DNA of 64,000 bases from Clavibacter phaseoli (GCF_021922925.1 NZ_CP040786.1:1798001-1862000), one strand, 5' to 3'; numbered from the stretch's first letter, positions 24,151-36,401 are shown. Program-made: numbers and translations. The notes: a model not told the origin generated them from the sequence alone.

Positions 24151-25974
24151 GTGACCACTGACACCGCGACCCCCGGTTCCGAGCCCTCCGCGAGCACCAT
24201 CGTGGACGGCGTCCACTACCACCAGTTCGACATCGTGATCGTGGGTGCGGGCGGCGCCGGCATGCGCGCGGCGATCGAGGCGGGACCGCAGGCGAACACG
24301 GCCGTCATCTCGAAGCTCTACCCGACGCGCTCCCACACGGGCGCCGCGCAGGGCGGCATGGCCGCAGCCCTCGCGAACGTCGAGGAGGACAGCTGGGAGT
24401 GGCACACCTTCGACACCGTCAAGGGCGGCGACTATCTCGTCGACCAGGACGCGGCGGAGATCCTCGCGAAGGAGGCGATCGACGCGGTCATCGACCTCGA
24501 GAACATGGGCCTCCCCTTCAACCGGACGCCCGACGGCAAGATCGACCAGCGCCGCTTCGGCGGACACACGGCCGACCACGGCAAGAGCCCCGTGCGCCGG
24601 TCCTGCTACGCGGCCGACCGCACGGGCCACATGATCCTGCAGACGCTGTACCAGAACTGCGTCAAGTTCGGCATCAACTTCTACAACGAGTTCTACGTGC
24701 TCGACCTCGTCATGGCCGAGGTCGACGGGAAGCAGCAGCCCGCGGGCGTCGTGGCCCTCGAGCTCTCGACCGGCGAGATCCACGTCTTCCAGGCGAAGGC
24801 CGTGATCTTCGCGACCGGCGGCTTCGGCAAGATCTACAAGACGACCTCGAACGCGCACACGCTCACGGGCGACGGCGTCGGGATCATCTGGCGCAAGGGC
24901 CTGCCGCTCGAGGACATGGAGTTCTTCCAGTTCCACCCGACCGGCCTGGCCGGCCTCGGCATCCTCCTGTCGGAGGCGGCCCGCGGCGAGGGCGCGATCC
25001 TCCGCAACAGCGAGGGCGAGCGCTTCATGGAGCGGTACGCCCCCACCATCAAGGACCTCGCGCCGCGCGACATCGTCGCCCGGTGCATGGCCACCGAGAT
25101 CCGCGAGGGCCGCGGCGCGGGCCCGAACAAGGACTACGTCTACCTCGACATCACGCACCTCGAGCCCGCCGTCATCGACGCGAAGCTCCCCGACATCACG
25201 GAGTTCGCGCGCACGTACCTCGGCGTCGAGCCCTACACGGAGCCCGTGCCCGTGCTGCCGACCGCGCACTACGCGATGGGCGGCATCCCCACGAACATCA
25301 AGGCCGAGGTCCTCTCCGACAACACGACCGTGGTCCCGGGCCTCTACGCGGCCGGCGAGTGCGCGTGCGTGTCGGTGCACGGATCCAACCGCCTCGGCAC
25401 CAACTCGCTCCTCGACATCAACGTGTTCGGCAAGCGCGCGGGCAACTACGCCGCCGAGTACGTCAAGACGGTCGACTTCACGCCGCTGCCCGCCGACGCG
25501 GCCGACTTCGTGAAGGGCCTCGTCGAGGGCGCGCGCAACTCCAACGGCACCGAGCGGATCTCGACGCTGCGTCGCGAGCTGCAGGAGTCCATGGACCGCA
25601 ACGCCCAGGTGTTCCGCACCGAGGACACGCTGATCGAGGTCACCAAGGTGATCGCCGACCTGCGCGAGCGGTACACGAACATCCAGGTGCAGGACAAGGG
25701 CCAGCGCTTCAACACGGACCTGCTCGAGGCCATCGAGCTCGGCTTCCTGCTCGACCTCGCGGAGGTCGTCGTGTACTCGGCGATGTACCGCAAGGAGAGC
25801 CGCGGCGGCCACTTCCGCGAGGACTTCCCGAAGCGCGACGACGAGAACTACATGGTGCACACCATGGCGTACCTCACGGGCGACGCCCACAGCGCGGACG
25901 CCGGCGACCACATCAAGCTGAGCACCAAGCCCGTCGTCATCACGAACTACCAGCCGATGGAGCGGAAGTACTGA
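24151..25974 (+). CDS. sdhA: succinate dehydrogenase flavoprotein subunit
   Basis: Catalytic subunit oxidising succinate to fumarate in the TCA cycle. The 607-residue protein has the FAD dinucleotide fold [17 protein letters not shown] and [14 protein letters not shown], with the covalent-FAD histidine region. It also has FQFHPTGL, the catalytic [13 protein letters not shown] and [21 protein letters not shown]. The C-terminus [20 protein letters not shown] is typical of the family. GTG 24151 follows AGAAAG. Two acidic-rich N-terminal dozen residues precede the FAD fold, as in other actinobacterial SdhA. Confidence 0.96.
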   Translation: MTTDTATPGSEPSASTIVDGVHYHQFDIVIVGAGGAGMRAAIEAGPQANTAVISKLYPTRSHTGAAQGGMAAALANVEEDSWEWHTFDTVKGGDYLVDQDAAEILAKEAIDAVIDLENMGLPFNRTPDGKIDQRRFGGHTADHGKSPVRRSCYAADRTGHMILQTLYQNCVKFGINFYNEFYVLDLVMAEVDGKQQPAGVVALELSTGEIHVFQAKAVIFATGGFGKIYKTTSNAHTLTGDGVGIIWRKGLPLEDMEFFQFHPTGLAGLGILLSEAARGEGAILRNSEGERFMERYAPTIKDLAPRDIVARCMATEIREGRGAGPNKDYVYLDITHLEPAVIDAKLPDITEFARTYLGVEPYTEPVPVLPTAHYAMGGIPTNIKAEVLSDNTTVVPGLYAAGECACVSVHGSNRLGTNSLLDINVFGKRAGNYAAEYVKTVDFTPLPADAADFVKGLVEGARNSNGTERISTLRRELQESMDRNAQVFRTEDTLIEVTKVIADLRERYTNIQVQDKGQRFNTDLLEAIELGFLLDLAEVVVYSAMYRKESRGGHFREDFPKRDDENYMVHTMAYLTGDAHSADAGDHIKLSTKPVVITNYQPMERKY

Positions 25975-26032
25975 CCCCCGGGTCGGCACCGACGCCCGTC
26001 ACCGCACCACCTACGGAACAGGACCCGCACAC

Positions 26033-26794
26033 GTGAGCACCGCAACCCTCGACGCGCCCCCCGCGGGAGAGGCCTCGGCCATCCCCACCTTCACGGTGAC
26101 CCTCATCATCCGCCGGTACCTGCCCGGCCAGGACGTGGAGCCCCGCTGGGAGGACTTCGACGTCGAGGTGTACCCGACCGACCGCATCCTCGACGCGCTG
26201 CACAAGATCAAGTGGGAGCAGGACGGGTCGCTGACCTTCCGCCGCTCCTGCGCGCACGGCGTGTGCGGATCCGACGCGATGCGCATCAACGGCCGCAACC
26301 GCCTGGCCTGCAAGACGCTCATCAAGGACCTCGACATCTCGCAGCCCATCTACGTGGAGGCCATCAAGGGCCTGCCGCTGGAGAAGGACCTCGTCGTCGA
26401 CATGGAGCCGTTCTTCGAGTCGTTCCGCGACGTGCAGCCCTTCCTCATCTCCAACACGAAGCCGGAGAAGGGCAAGGAGCGGATCCAGTCCGCCGCCGAG
26501 CGCGCCCGCTTCGACGACACCACCAAGTGCATCCTCTGCGCCGCGTGCACGTCGTCCTGCCCCGTGTTCTGGACCGACGGCCAGTACTTCGGCCCCGCCG
26601 CCATCGTCAACGCGCACCGCTTCATCTTCGACTCGCGCGACGAGTCGAACGTGCGCCTCGACATCCTCAACGACAAGGAGGGCGTGTGGCGCTGCCGCAC
26701 GACCTTCAACTGCTCCGAGGCGTGCCCGCGCGGCATCCAGGTGACGCAGGCGATCGCCGAGGTCAAGCAGGCGATCATGCGCGGCAAGGCGTAG
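26033..26794 (+). CDS. sdhB: succinate dehydrogenase iron-sulfur subunit
   Basis: Electron-transfer subunit linking SdhA FAD to the quinone site. The 253-residue protein has the 2Fe-2S plant-ferredoxin cysteines in RRSCAHGVCGSDAMRINGRN plus the fourth Cys in LACK. The 4Fe-4S motif is CILCAACTSSCP and the 3Fe-4S motif is CSEACPRGI, so all three clusters are intact. GTG 26033 lies 58 bp after sdhA. The gene is last in the operon and is followed by a strong terminator shared with ptsI. Confidence 0.96.
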   Translation: MSTATLDAPPAGEASAIPTFTVTLIIRRYLPGQDVEPRWEDFDVEVYPTDRILDALHKIKWEQDGSLTFRRSCAHGVCGSDAMRINGRNRLACKTLIKDLDISQPIYVEAIKGLPLEKDLVVDMEPFFESFRDVQPFLISNTKPEKGKERIQSAAERARFDDTTKCILCAACTSSCPVFWTDGQYFGPAAIVNAHRFIFDSRDESNVRLDILNDKEGVWRCRTTFNCSEACPRGIQVTQAIAEVKQAIMRGKA

Positions 26795-26816
26795 CGCCGC
26801 AGCTCCCCGGACCACG

Positions 26817-26850
26817 AAGGCCCCGCAGCTCCCCGGAGCTGCGGGGCCTT
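26817..26850. terminator. bidirectional terminator after sdhB
   Basis: A perfect 14-bp stem (AAGGCCCCGCAGCT at 26817-26830 with 26837-26850) and a 6-base loop, between the convergent sdhB and ptsI genes. The 15-mer CCGCAGCTCCCCGGA is present twice (26797-26811 and 26823-26837), so an alternative upstream pairing with the right arm is possible. Confidence 0.85.
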
Positions 26851-26870
26851 CCGTCTGCGTGCGCGTGCGT

Positions 26871-28526
26871 CTAGCGCTCCGCGAGGATCCGCTCGGCGGC
26901 CGCGCGCGCCTCCGCCGCGGTGCGCGCCGTGAGGACGGCATCGGCGGCGGCGCGCGCGTCGTCGAGCGTGCGTCGGCCGAGCTCCAGGCGGACGTCGGCG
27001 AGCGCGGCCGGGGTCATCGAGAGGCTCGTGACGCCGAGGCCGACGAGGACCACCGCGAGCAGCGGATCCGCCGCCGCCTCGCCGCAGATGCCGACGGGCG
27101 TGCCCGACGCGCGGCCGGCGTCGCCGAGGGTGCGCACGAGGCGGAGGACCGCCGGGTGCCACGGGTCCTGGTAGGAGGCGACCGAGCCGAGCAGGCGGTC
27201 CGCCGCCATCGTGTACTGCGTGAGGTCGTTGGTGCCGACGCTGACGAAGTCGGCGACCTCGACGACCTGGTCGGCGAGGAGCGCGAGCGACGGCACCTCG
27301 GCCATGACGCCGACCGTGCGGAGGCCCAGCTCGCGGCCGAGCTCCACGAAGTACGCGGTCTCCTCGGCGTCGGCGACCATCGGCGCCATGACCCAGAGGT
27401 CGGCGTCGGTCGCCGCGTCCGCCGCCGCGAGGGCGGTGAGCTGGTCGCGGAGGATCCGCTCGTTCGCCCGGAGCGCGCGGAGGCCCCGGAGGCCCAGCGC
27501 GGGGTTCTCCTCGTCCGCGTCGGTGAGGAAGGCGAGGGGCTTGTCGGCGCCGGCGTCGAGCGCGCGGACGACGACCTTGCGGCCCGGGAAGGCCTGGAGG
27601 AGCGCGGTGTACTGCGCGGTCTGCGCGTCGACGGACGGCGCCTCGGCGGCGTCGAGGAAGAGGAACTCGGTGCGGAAGAGGCCGACGCCCTCGGCGCCGA
27701 GCTCGACCGCGCGCGCGGCCTCCGCGGGCGACCCGAGGTTGGCGAGGAGCGGGACGGGCGTGCCGTCGGCCAGGGCGCCGTCGGTGATGGGGGCGGCGAG
27801 CGCCTCCTCGCGGGCGCGGATCCGGCGGAGGGCGTCCTCGCGCTCGGCGTCGTCGGGGTGGACGACCACGACGCCGGCGGCCGCGTCGACGACGACCTCG
27901 TCGCCCTCGACGAGGTCGGCGGCGCCCGTCGCGCCGACGATCGCGGGGATGGAGCGGCTGCGGGCGAGGATCGCGGTGTGGCTGGTGGGGCCGCCGTCGG
28001 TGGTGACCAGGGCGAGCACGCGGTCGAGCTCGAGGAGCGCGGTGTCGGCGGGCGCGAGGTCGCGCGCGACGAGGACGAAGGGCGCGTCCGCGGTGGGGAT
28101 CCCGGGCGCGGGCACGCCGCGGAGCCGGGCGATGACGCGCTGCGCGACGTCGGCGAGGTCCGCCGCGCGCTCGGCCATGTACCCGCCCATGCCCGTGAGC
28201 AGCTCCTGGAAGGTGGCGAACGCCTCGAACACGGCGCGCTCGCCCGAGCGGCCCTGGCCGACGAGGCGGCCGACCGAGTCGAGGAGCGCGGGGTCGCGCG
28301 CCATGAGCGACTGCGCGTCGAGCACGTCCTTCGCGTCGCCGCCCGCGCGGGCGCCGCGCGCGGCCAGGTCGTCCGCGGTGGCGGCGAGGGCGTCGGCGAC
28401 GCGCGCGACCTCGGCCTCGGCGTCGCCCGTGAAGGCCCCGGTGCCGGGCTCGGGCAGCGGGTCGGGCATCCGCATCACGGGGCCGGTGGCCACTCCGTGT
28501 CCTACTCCGATGCCGGTGATGCGCAC
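26871..28526 (-). CDS. ptsI: PTS enzyme I (phosphoenolpyruvate-protein phosphotransferase)
   Basis: Transfers phosphate from PEP to HPr, the entry step of the sugar PTS. It is 551 residues from GTG 28526, which has AGGGAG upstream. The phosphorylated histidine is in TTDGGPTSHTAILARS. The PEP-binding barrel shows GVGLFRTEFLFLD, VVVRALDAGADKPL, NPALGLRGLR, MAPMVADAEE, SVGTNDLTQY and the catalytic cysteine region GICGEAAAD. It is slightly shorter than E. coli EI (575). No ptsH is adjacent; HPr must be encoded elsewhere. It is the only general PTS gene here and could serve the IIA/IIB pair at 9258-9976. Confidence 0.93.
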   Translation of the reverse strand: MRITGIGVGHGVATGPVMRMPDPLPEPGTGAFTGDAEAEVARVADALAATADDLAARGARAGGDAKDVLDAQSLMARDPALLDSVGRLVGQGRSGERAVFEAFATFQELLTGMGGYMAERAADLADVAQRVIARLRGVPAPGIPTADAPFVLVARDLAPADTALLELDRVLALVTTDGGPTSHTAILARSRSIPAIVGATGAADLVEGDEVVVDAAAGVVVVHPDDAEREDALRRIRAREEALAAPITDGALADGTPVPLLANLGSPAEAARAVELGAEGVGLFRTEFLFLDAAEAPSVDAQTAQYTALLQAFPGRKVVVRALDAGADKPLAFLTDADEENPALGLRGLRALRANERILRDQLTALAAADAATDADLWVMAPMVADAEETAYFVELGRELGLRTVGVMAEVPSLALLADQVVEVADFVSVGTNDLTQYTMAADRLLGSVASYQDPWHPAVLRLVRTLGDAGRASGTPVGICGEAAADPLLAVVLVGLGVTSLSMTPAALADVRLELGRRTLDDARAAADAVLTARTAAEARAAAERILAER

Positions 28527-28639
28527 AGGGACTCCCTCGCTCGGGTGCGGGCCGCGCGGACGGACGTCGTCGGCGCGGGTGGTCGTCCGGTCGGGCTGCC
28601 GGAACGGCCCGTCCACGCTACCAGGGGCCGGGCGGCCCG

Positions 28640-28645
28640 TATCCT
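28640..28645 (+). promoter_or_regulatory. -10 box of the YihY/BrkB gene, leaderless
   Basis: TATCCT ends 6 nt before the ATG at 28652. Confidence 0.55.
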
Positions 28646-28651
28646 CGGGGG

Positions 28652-29761
28652 ATGACCGCCCCCGACGGCCGCGGACGCCCCGCCTCCCCCTCCCCCGGCG
28701 CGACGCCCGCCGAGCCGCCCACCGCCACCGGCATCCCCGCCCTCTTCGCGCGCGTGATGCAGCTCAAGCCCGTGCGGGTCTTCCTCGCCTACGGGGCCGC
28801 GGGGGGACCGATCCTCGCGGCCGGCATGTCGTACCAGGCCGTGTTCGCGGTCTTCGCGGCGCTCGCGGTCGGGTTCTCCGTCGCGGGATCCGTGCTCGCC
28901 GACAATCCGGCGCTCCTCGACTCGCTGCTCACGCTGATCCAGGGCGCGGTGCCCGGGCTGTTCGGCGAGGGCGGCGCCATCGAGGATCCGCAGGCGCTGC
29001 TCGCCTCGAACGCCGTGACCGTGACCGGCATCATCGGATCGATCGGCCTCCTCGTCACCGCGCTCGGCTGGCTGGCCTCCACGCGCGACTCGGTGCGGCG
29101 GATCTTCGAGCTGCCGCCGCCCACCACGTTCTTCCTGCTGCTCAAGGTCAAGGACCTGGGGCTCGCCCTGGTGTTCGCGCTCGCGATGCTGCTCTCGGCC
29201 GCGCTCTCGGTGGTGAGCACCGGGCTCCTCGGCGTCGTGTTCGGGCTGCTGCAGGTCGGCGAGGACTCGCTGCTCGCCGTCGTCGTCGGGCGCACCGTGG
29301 GCCTCGCGCTCGTGCTCGCGCTCGACACGGCCGTGTTGGCGGGGGCGTACCGGATCCTGTCGGGCGTCAGGATCCCGCGGCCGCAGCTCCTGCAGGGCGC
29401 GCTCCTCGGCGGCGTCGCCATGGGCGTCCTCAAGGTGCTCGGCACGGCGCTCCTCGGCGGTGCCAGCCGGAACCCGCTGCTCGCGTCGTTCGCGGTGATC
29501 ATCGGGCTCCTGATCTGGTTCAACCTCATCTGCCAGGTCATCCTGATCTGCGCGTCGTGGATCGCCGTGAGCATGTCCGACCGGGGCATCGACGCCCGCG
29601 ACCTCACGCCCGAGCAGCTCGAGAGGGAGCGGCTCGCGAAGCTCGACGAGGCCCGCCGGATCCTCGAGGAGGAGGAGCGCGCGCGGGAGCGGGAGCGGTA
29701 CGAGCAGTCGCGCGGCATCACGCGGGTGCTGCTCGGGCTGCGGCGGAGGCGCCGCCGTTAG
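28652..29761 (+). CDS. YihY/BrkB-family inner membrane protein
   Basis: 369-residue polytopic membrane protein of the YihY (formerly RNase BN/BrkB) family, whose biochemical role is unsettled. A Pro/Ala-rich N-terminus of about 45 residues precedes RVFLAYGAAGGPILAAGMSYQAVFAVFAAL, the family's first helix. Five or six helices follow, including VTVTGIIGSIGLLVTALGW and FAVIIGLLIWFNLICQVILI near the end. The C-terminal 60 residues form a charged coiled coil (QLERERLAKLDEARRILEEE) ending in poly-Arg. Its stop codon overlaps the -10 box of the exonuclease gene. Confidence 0.88.
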   Translation: MTAPDGRGRPASPSPGATPAEPPTATGIPALFARVMQLKPVRVFLAYGAAGGPILAAGMSYQAVFAVFAALAVGFSVAGSVLADNPALLDSLLTLIQGAVPGLFGEGGAIEDPQALLASNAVTVTGIIGSIGLLVTALGWLASTRDSVRRIFELPPPTTFFLLLKVKDLGLALVFALAMLLSAALSVVSTGLLGVVFGLLQVGEDSLLAVVVGRTVGLALVLALDTAVLAGAYRILSGVRIPRPQLLQGALLGGVAMGVLKVLGTALLGGASRNPLLASFAVIIGLLIWFNLICQVILICASWIAVSMSDRGIDARDLTPEQLERERLAKLDEARRILEEEERARERERYEQSRGITRVLLGLRRRRRR

Positions 29762-29764
29762 GAT
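29759..29764 (+). promoter_or_regulatory. -10 box of the exonuclease III gene, leaderless
   Basis: TAGGAT ends 7 nt before ATG 29772. Its first three bases are the stop codon of the preceding gene, so promoter and stop codon are superimposed. Confidence 0.55.
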
Positions 29765-29771
29765 CGAGACC

Positions 29772-32468
<2,697 letters not shown>

Positions 32469-32518
32469 CGGCGTAGGTCGCGGAGCGTCACGGACCCCGG
32501 CCCCGCAGCCGCGTGGGC

Positions 32519-32680
32519 TAACCTCGACCCATACACGTGCTCCGGGGTCGGTGGAAATCCGAGCCGGCGGTGACAGTCCGCGAACGGACGATGCGCGACC
32601 GGGTCCCCGGGAGCCTCGTCCGCCGATCCGGTGGGATTCCGGGACCGACGGTTAAAGTCCGGATGGGAGGCAGCACGCGG
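32519..32680 (+). promoter_or_regulatory. FMN riboswitch (RFN element) with its promoter
   Basis: A -10 box TAACCT (32519-32524) predicts transcription from about 32531. The aptamer shows conserved RFN blocks: TCGGTGGAAATCCGAGCCGG, CGGTGACAGTCCGCGAAC, GATCCGGTGGGATTCCGG, and GACGGTTAAAGTCCGGATGG then GAGGCAGCACG. The closing helix P1 pairs CGTGCT (32536-32541) with AGCACG (32672-32677). Downstream, GTCCGT (32726-32731) can pair with ACGGAC (32734-32739) or with the GGAC overlapping the ribD ribosome-binding site (32742-32745). No T-tract terminator is visible, so translational control of the rib operon by FMN is the better guess. Confidence 0.92.
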
Positions 32681-32748
32681 CGCCAGCGACCCTGCCGGCG
32701 TCGAGGTCCGTCGACCGCGCCCGGAGTCCGTCCACGGACGAGGACACC

Positions 32749-33804
32749 ATGCACGACGACCCGACGGCATCTCCCGCGGCGGCCGACCCCGCGCTCGCGC
32801 GCGCCATGTGCCGCGGCCTCGAGCTCGCCGCCGAGGGTCCCGCGTGGGGTCCGAACCCGCGCGTCGGCTGCGTGATCCTCGACGCCCGTGGCCGTGTGAT
32901 CGCCGAGGGCCGCCACCGCGGCGCCGGATCCGCCCACGCCGAGGTCGACGCGCTGCGTCAGCTGCCCGCGGGCGCGGCGCACGGCGCCACCGCCGTCGTC
33001 ACGCTCGAGCCCTGCAACCACACCGGGCGCACCGGCCCCTGCGCCGCCGCGCTGATCGAGGCGGGCGTCGCGCGCGTCGCCTACGCCGTCGCCGACCCGG
33101 GAGCCGAGTCCTCCGGCGGCGCGACCCGGCTGCGCGCCGCCGGCGTCGAGGTCGTGCCCGGCGTGCTCGCCGACGAGGCGGCGGCGTTCCTGCGGGTGTG
33201 GCTCGGATCCGCTCGGCTCGGCCGCCCGTTCGTCACGGCGAAGTGGGCGTCCAGCCTCGACGGCCGCATCGCCGCCGCCGACGGCACGAGCCGCTGGATC
33301 ACCGGGCCCGCCGCCCGCGAGGACGTGCACCGCCGCCGCGCCGAGGCCGACGCGATCCTCGTGGGCACCGGCACCGTGCTCGCCGACGACCCCGCGCTCA
33401 CGGCCCGCCGACCGGACGGGATCCCCTACCCCCACCAGCCCGCGCCCGTCGTCCTCGGCGACCGCGCGATCCCCGACGACGCGGCCCTGCACCAGCACCC
33501 GCGCCGACTGATCCGCATCGCGGGCCACGACCCGGCCGCCGCCATCGCGGAGCTCGGGCGCCGCGGGATCCGGCACGTGTTCGTGGAGGGCGGCCCCACG
33601 GTCGTCTCCGCGCTCGTCGCCGCCGGGCTCGTGGACGAGGTGGTCACGTACCTCGCGCCCGTCCTCCTCGGCGGCCCGCGCACCGCGACCGGCGACCTCG
33701 GCGTGCCGAGCATGCCGGCCGCCCACCGACTCACCCTCATCAGCACGACGCGGCTCGGGGACGACCTCCTCGTGATCGCGCGACCCACCACGGAAGGCCA
33801 GTGA
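32749..33804 (+). CDS. ribD: bifunctional pyrimidine deaminase/reductase of riboflavin synthesis
   Basis: Deaminates and then reduces the GTP-derived pyrimidine. The 351-residue protein has an N-terminal CDA-fold deaminase with the zinc site HAEVDALRQL and EPCNHTGRTGPCAAAL. From about residue 165 there is an NADPH-dependent reductase domain, seen as VTAKWASSLDGRIAAADGTSRWI, DAILVGTGTVLADDPALTAR and HVFVEGGPTVVSAL. It is the first gene after the FMN riboswitch. The ATG follows GAGGA by four bases and the stop is shared with ribE (TGATG). Confidence 0.95.
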   Translation: MHDDPTASPAAADPALARAMCRGLELAAEGPAWGPNPRVGCVILDARGRVIAEGRHRGAGSAHAEVDALRQLPAGAAHGATAVVTLEPCNHTGRTGPCAAALIEAGVARVAYAVADPGAESSGGATRLRAAGVEVVPGVLADEAAAFLRVWLGSARLGRPFVTAKWASSLDGRIAAADGTSRWITGPAAREDVHRRRAEADAILVGTGTVLADDPALTARRPDGIPYPHQPAPVVLGDRAIPDDAALHQHPRRLIRIAGHDPAAAIAELGRRGIRHVFVEGGPTVVSALVAAGLVDEVVTYLAPVLLGGPRTATGDLGVPSMPAAHRLTLISTTRLGDDLLVIARPTTEGQ

Positions 33805-34487
33805 TGTTCACAGGGATCATCGAGGAGCGCGGACGCGTCCTCGCGCTCGACGCGGAGGGCGACTCCGCCCGGATCACGGTGGAGGCGCCGCTCGCGGTGT
33901 CCGACGCCCGGCACGGCGACTCCATCAGCGTCGACGGCGTGTGCCTCACGGTCGTCGCGCAGACGCCCGAGGGGTTCACCGCCGACGTCATGCGGCAGAC
34001 GCTCGTGATGAGCTCGCTCGGACGCCTCGGCGTGGGCGACCGCGTGAACCTGGAGCGCGCCGCGCGCGTGGGCGACCGCCTGGGCGGCCACATCGTGCAG
34101 GGCCACGTGGACGGCACCGGGCGCCTCATCGCGACCACGCCGGGCGAGGCCTGGCGGATCCTCCGCTTCTCCCTGCCCGCCGACCTCGCGCCGCTCGTGG
34201 TGGACCGCGGATCCATCACGGTGCAGGGCGTGAGCCTCACCGTGAGCGCCGTCAGCCCCACCGACACGGCGGACGCGGACGCGTGGTTCGAGGTGTCGCT
34301 CATCCCCGAGACGCTCACCGCGACCACGCTGGGCGCGCTCGAGCCCGGCGACGAGGTCAACCTGGAGACGGACGTGCTCGCGCGCCACGTGCAGCGGATG
34401 CTCGCGCTCGACGCGCGGGACCGCGAAGCCGCGCCGGCGCCCGCCGCCGCGACCGCCCCCGCCGCGACCGAGGAGGCCCGCTCGTGA
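33804..34487 (+). CDS. ribE: riboflavin synthase alpha chain
   Basis: Dismutates two 6,7-dimethyl-8-ribityllumazines to riboflavin. The 227-residue trimeric enzyme has two internally repeated barrels. Each has the family signature: MFTGIIEERGRVLAL, DSISVDGVCLTVV and HIVQGHVDGTGRL in the N-half, then SITVQGVSLTVSAV and NLETDVLARHVQRML in the C-half. An Ala/Pro/Thr-rich tail of about 20 residues is extra to the fold. The start codon overlaps the ribD stop by one base, and its stop overlaps ribBA by GTGA. Confidence 0.95.
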   Translation: MFTGIIEERGRVLALDAEGDSARITVEAPLAVSDARHGDSISVDGVCLTVVAQTPEGFTADVMRQTLVMSSLGRLGVGDRVNLERAARVGDRLGGHIVQGHVDGTGRLIATTPGEAWRILRFSLPADLAPLVVDRGSITVQGVSLTVSAVSPTDTADADAWFEVSLIPETLTATTLGALEPGDEVNLETDVLARHVQRMLALDARDREAAPAPAAATAPAATEEARS

Positions 34488-35830
34488 GCCTCGCCGCGAT
34501 CCCCGAGGCGCTGCAGGAGCTGCGCGCCGGCCGTCCCGTGATCGTCGTCGACGACGAGGGCCGCGAGAACGAGGGCGACGTGCTGCTCGCCGCCGAGTCC
34601 GCCTCGCCCGAGTGGGTGGCCTGGCTCGTGAAGCACTCGTCGGGCTTCATCTGCGCGCCCATGACCAACGAGATCGCCGACCGGCTGGAGCTGCCGCTCA
34701 TGGTGGCCGACAACCGGGATCCGCGCGGCACCGCGTACACGGTCTCGGTCGACGCGGCCGACCGGCTCTCCACGGGCATCAGCGCCTCCGACCGGGCGCA
34801 CACCCTGCGCGTGCTCGCCGACCTCGGCAGCGTGCCGACGAGCCTGCACCGGCCGGGCCACATCCTGCCGCTGCGCGCGGTCGACGGCGGCGTGCGCGAG
34901 CGCGACGGCCACACCGAGGCCGCGGTCGACCTGCTCACGCTCGCGGGCCTCACGCCCGTCGGCGCGATCAGCGAGATCGTGCAGGACGACGGCGAGATGA
35001 TGCGCCTCCCCGGCCTCCTCGCCCTCGGCGAGCGCGAGGGCGTGCTGGTCGTCACGATCGAGGCGCTCAAGGCGCACCTCGAGGAGTTCCACTGCGACCG
35101 GCCGCTCGAGCCCGCCGTCGCGATCCCCGAGGCGTCGCGCGTGATCTTCGAGGTCGAGACGACCGTGCCCACGACCCACGGCACGGTCAGGCTGCGCGCC
35201 TACCGCGACCGCACGACGGGAGCCGACCACGTGGCGATCGTCGCCGGTGAGCCCCAGGAGCACGGCACCCTGGTGCGCGTGCACTCGGAGTGCCTGACGG
35301 GCGAGGCGCTCGGATCCCTCAAGTGCGAGTGCGGGCCGCAGCTCGACGCCGCGCTCGACGAGATCCAGCGCGACGGCGGCGTGGTCGTCTACCTGCGCGG
35401 GCACGAGGGGCGCGGCATCGGCCTCATCAACAAGCTGCGCGCCTACCGGCTGCAGGAGGACGGCTTCGACACGCTCGACGCCAACGTCGCCCTGGGCCTG
35501 CCGGCGGACGCGCGCGACTATGGCGCCGCGTCGGCGATCCTGCAGGAGATGGGGATCGAGGACGTGCGCCTGCTCACGAACAACCCCGAGAAGGTGCGGC
35601 AGCTCGAGGCGCACGGCGTGGAGGTGACCGAGCGCGTGCCGCTCGTCGTCGGCGTCAACGACGTGAACGCGGGCTACCTCGAGACGAAGCGCGACCGCAT
35701 GGGGCACCGCATGGTGCTCGACACCGACATGCACATCGGGTCGGACGCCTACCCGGACGCCGAGGCGCCCGACGGCCTGACCACCACCACGGCCGGACCG
35801 GCCACCACCCCCGAGGAGGAGACCGCATGA
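34484..35830 (+). CDS. ribBA: DHBP synthase / GTP cyclohydrolase II
   Basis: Bifunctional entry enzyme (448 residues). The N-terminal 3,4-dihydroxy-2-butanone-4-phosphate synthase has VDDEGRENEGDVLLAAE (Mg2+ acidic loop), STGISASDRAHT, RPGHILPLRA and DGHTEAAVDL. The C-terminal GTP cyclohydrolase II has the zinc cysteines in HSECLTGEALGSLKCECG, the catalytic stretch GHEGRGIGLINKLRAY, and LTNNPEKVRQLE. Both sets of catalytic residues look intact, so it should supply both riboflavin precursors. It overlaps its neighbours by 4 bp on each side. Confidence 0.95.
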   Translation: MSLAAIPEALQELRAGRPVIVVDDEGRENEGDVLLAAESASPEWVAWLVKHSSGFICAPMTNEIADRLELPLMVADNRDPRGTAYTVSVDAADRLSTGISASDRAHTLRVLADLGSVPTSLHRPGHILPLRAVDGGVRERDGHTEAAVDLLTLAGLTPVGAISEIVQDDGEMMRLPGLLALGEREGVLVVTIEALKAHLEEFHCDRPLEPAVAIPEASRVIFEVETTVPTTHGTVRLRAYRDRTTGADHVAIVAGEPQEHGTLVRVHSECLTGEALGSLKCECGPQLDAALDEIQRDGGVVVYLRGHEGRGIGLINKLRAYRLQEDGFDTLDANVALGLPADARDYGAASAILQEMGIEDVRLLTNNPEKVRQLEAHGVEVTERVPLVVGVNDVNAGYLETKRDRMGHRMVLDTDMHIGSDAYPDAEAPDGLTTTTAGPATTPEEETA

Positions 35831-36306
35831 GCGGACACGGAGCACCCGACATCGACCCCACCGCGATCGACGGGACGGGCCTGGCCGTCACCGTCGTCGC
35901 CGGACGCTGGCACGACGAGATCAGCGCGGGCCTGCTCGCGGGCGCCCAGCGCGTGCTCGACGCGGCGGGCGTCACCACCACGGTGATCCGCGTGCCCGGC
36001 AGCTTCGAGCTGCCCGTGGTCGCGCGCGCGGCGCTCGACGCGGGGGCCGACGCGGTCGTCGCGCTCGGCGTGATCATCCGCGGCGGCACCCCGCACTTCG
36101 AGTACGTGTCCGACGCGGCGACGTCCGGCCTCACGCAGGCCTCGCTCCTCACCGGGAAGCCCATCGGCTTCGGGCTGCTGACGCTCGACGACGAGCAGCA
36201 GGGCATCGACCGCGCGGGGCTCCCGGGGTCGAAGGAGGACAAGGGCGCGGAGGCGGCCGAGGCCGCGGTGATGACGGCGCTGCTGCTGAAGGGGATCCGC
36301 GGCTGA
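35827..36306 (+). CDS. ribH: 6,7-dimethyl-8-ribityllumazine synthase
   Basis: Condenses DHBP with the pyrimidine intermediate, the penultimate riboflavin step. The 159-residue capsid-forming protein shows VVAGRWHDEISAGLLAGA, IRVPGSFELPVVARAALD, ALGVIIRGGTPHFEYVSDAA (catalytic His) and PIGFGLLTLDDEQQGIDRAG. Length and motifs are standard. It overlaps ribBA by ATGA and ends the riboswitch-controlled operon; the metal-type operator of the next operon begins 13 bp later. Confidence 0.95.
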   Translation: MSGHGAPDIDPTAIDGTGLAVTVVAGRWHDEISAGLLAGAQRVLDAAGVTTTVIRVPGSFELPVVARAALDAGADAVVALGVIIRGGTPHFEYVSDAATSGLTQASLLTGKPIGFGLLTLDDEQQGIDRAGLPGSKEDKGAEAAEAAVMTALLLKGIRG

Positions 36307-36318
36307 CCCTCCTCGCTT

Positions 36319-36347
36319 TTGATATCGAGAACGAGTATCAGTAAGGT
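36319..36347 (+). promoter_or_regulatory. promoter with Fur/Zur-like operator in the -35/-10 spacer
   Basis: -35 TTGATA (36319-36324), a 17-bp spacer and -10 TAAGGT (36342-36347) form the most consensus-like promoter in the window. An imperfect inverted repeat, TGATATCG then AGAA then CGAGTATCA, spans 36320-36340. Read as a 15-mer from 36326, CGAGAACGAGTATCA matches the Fur-superfamily 7-1-7 pattern TGATAACGATTATCA at 12 positions. A bound repressor would block polymerase directly. Confidence 0.6.
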
Positions 36348-36401
36348 CGTCGTCAGCGCCGCCGGACCGCCCGGCATCCGGCGCGGACGGACGGGGGCCA
36401 G

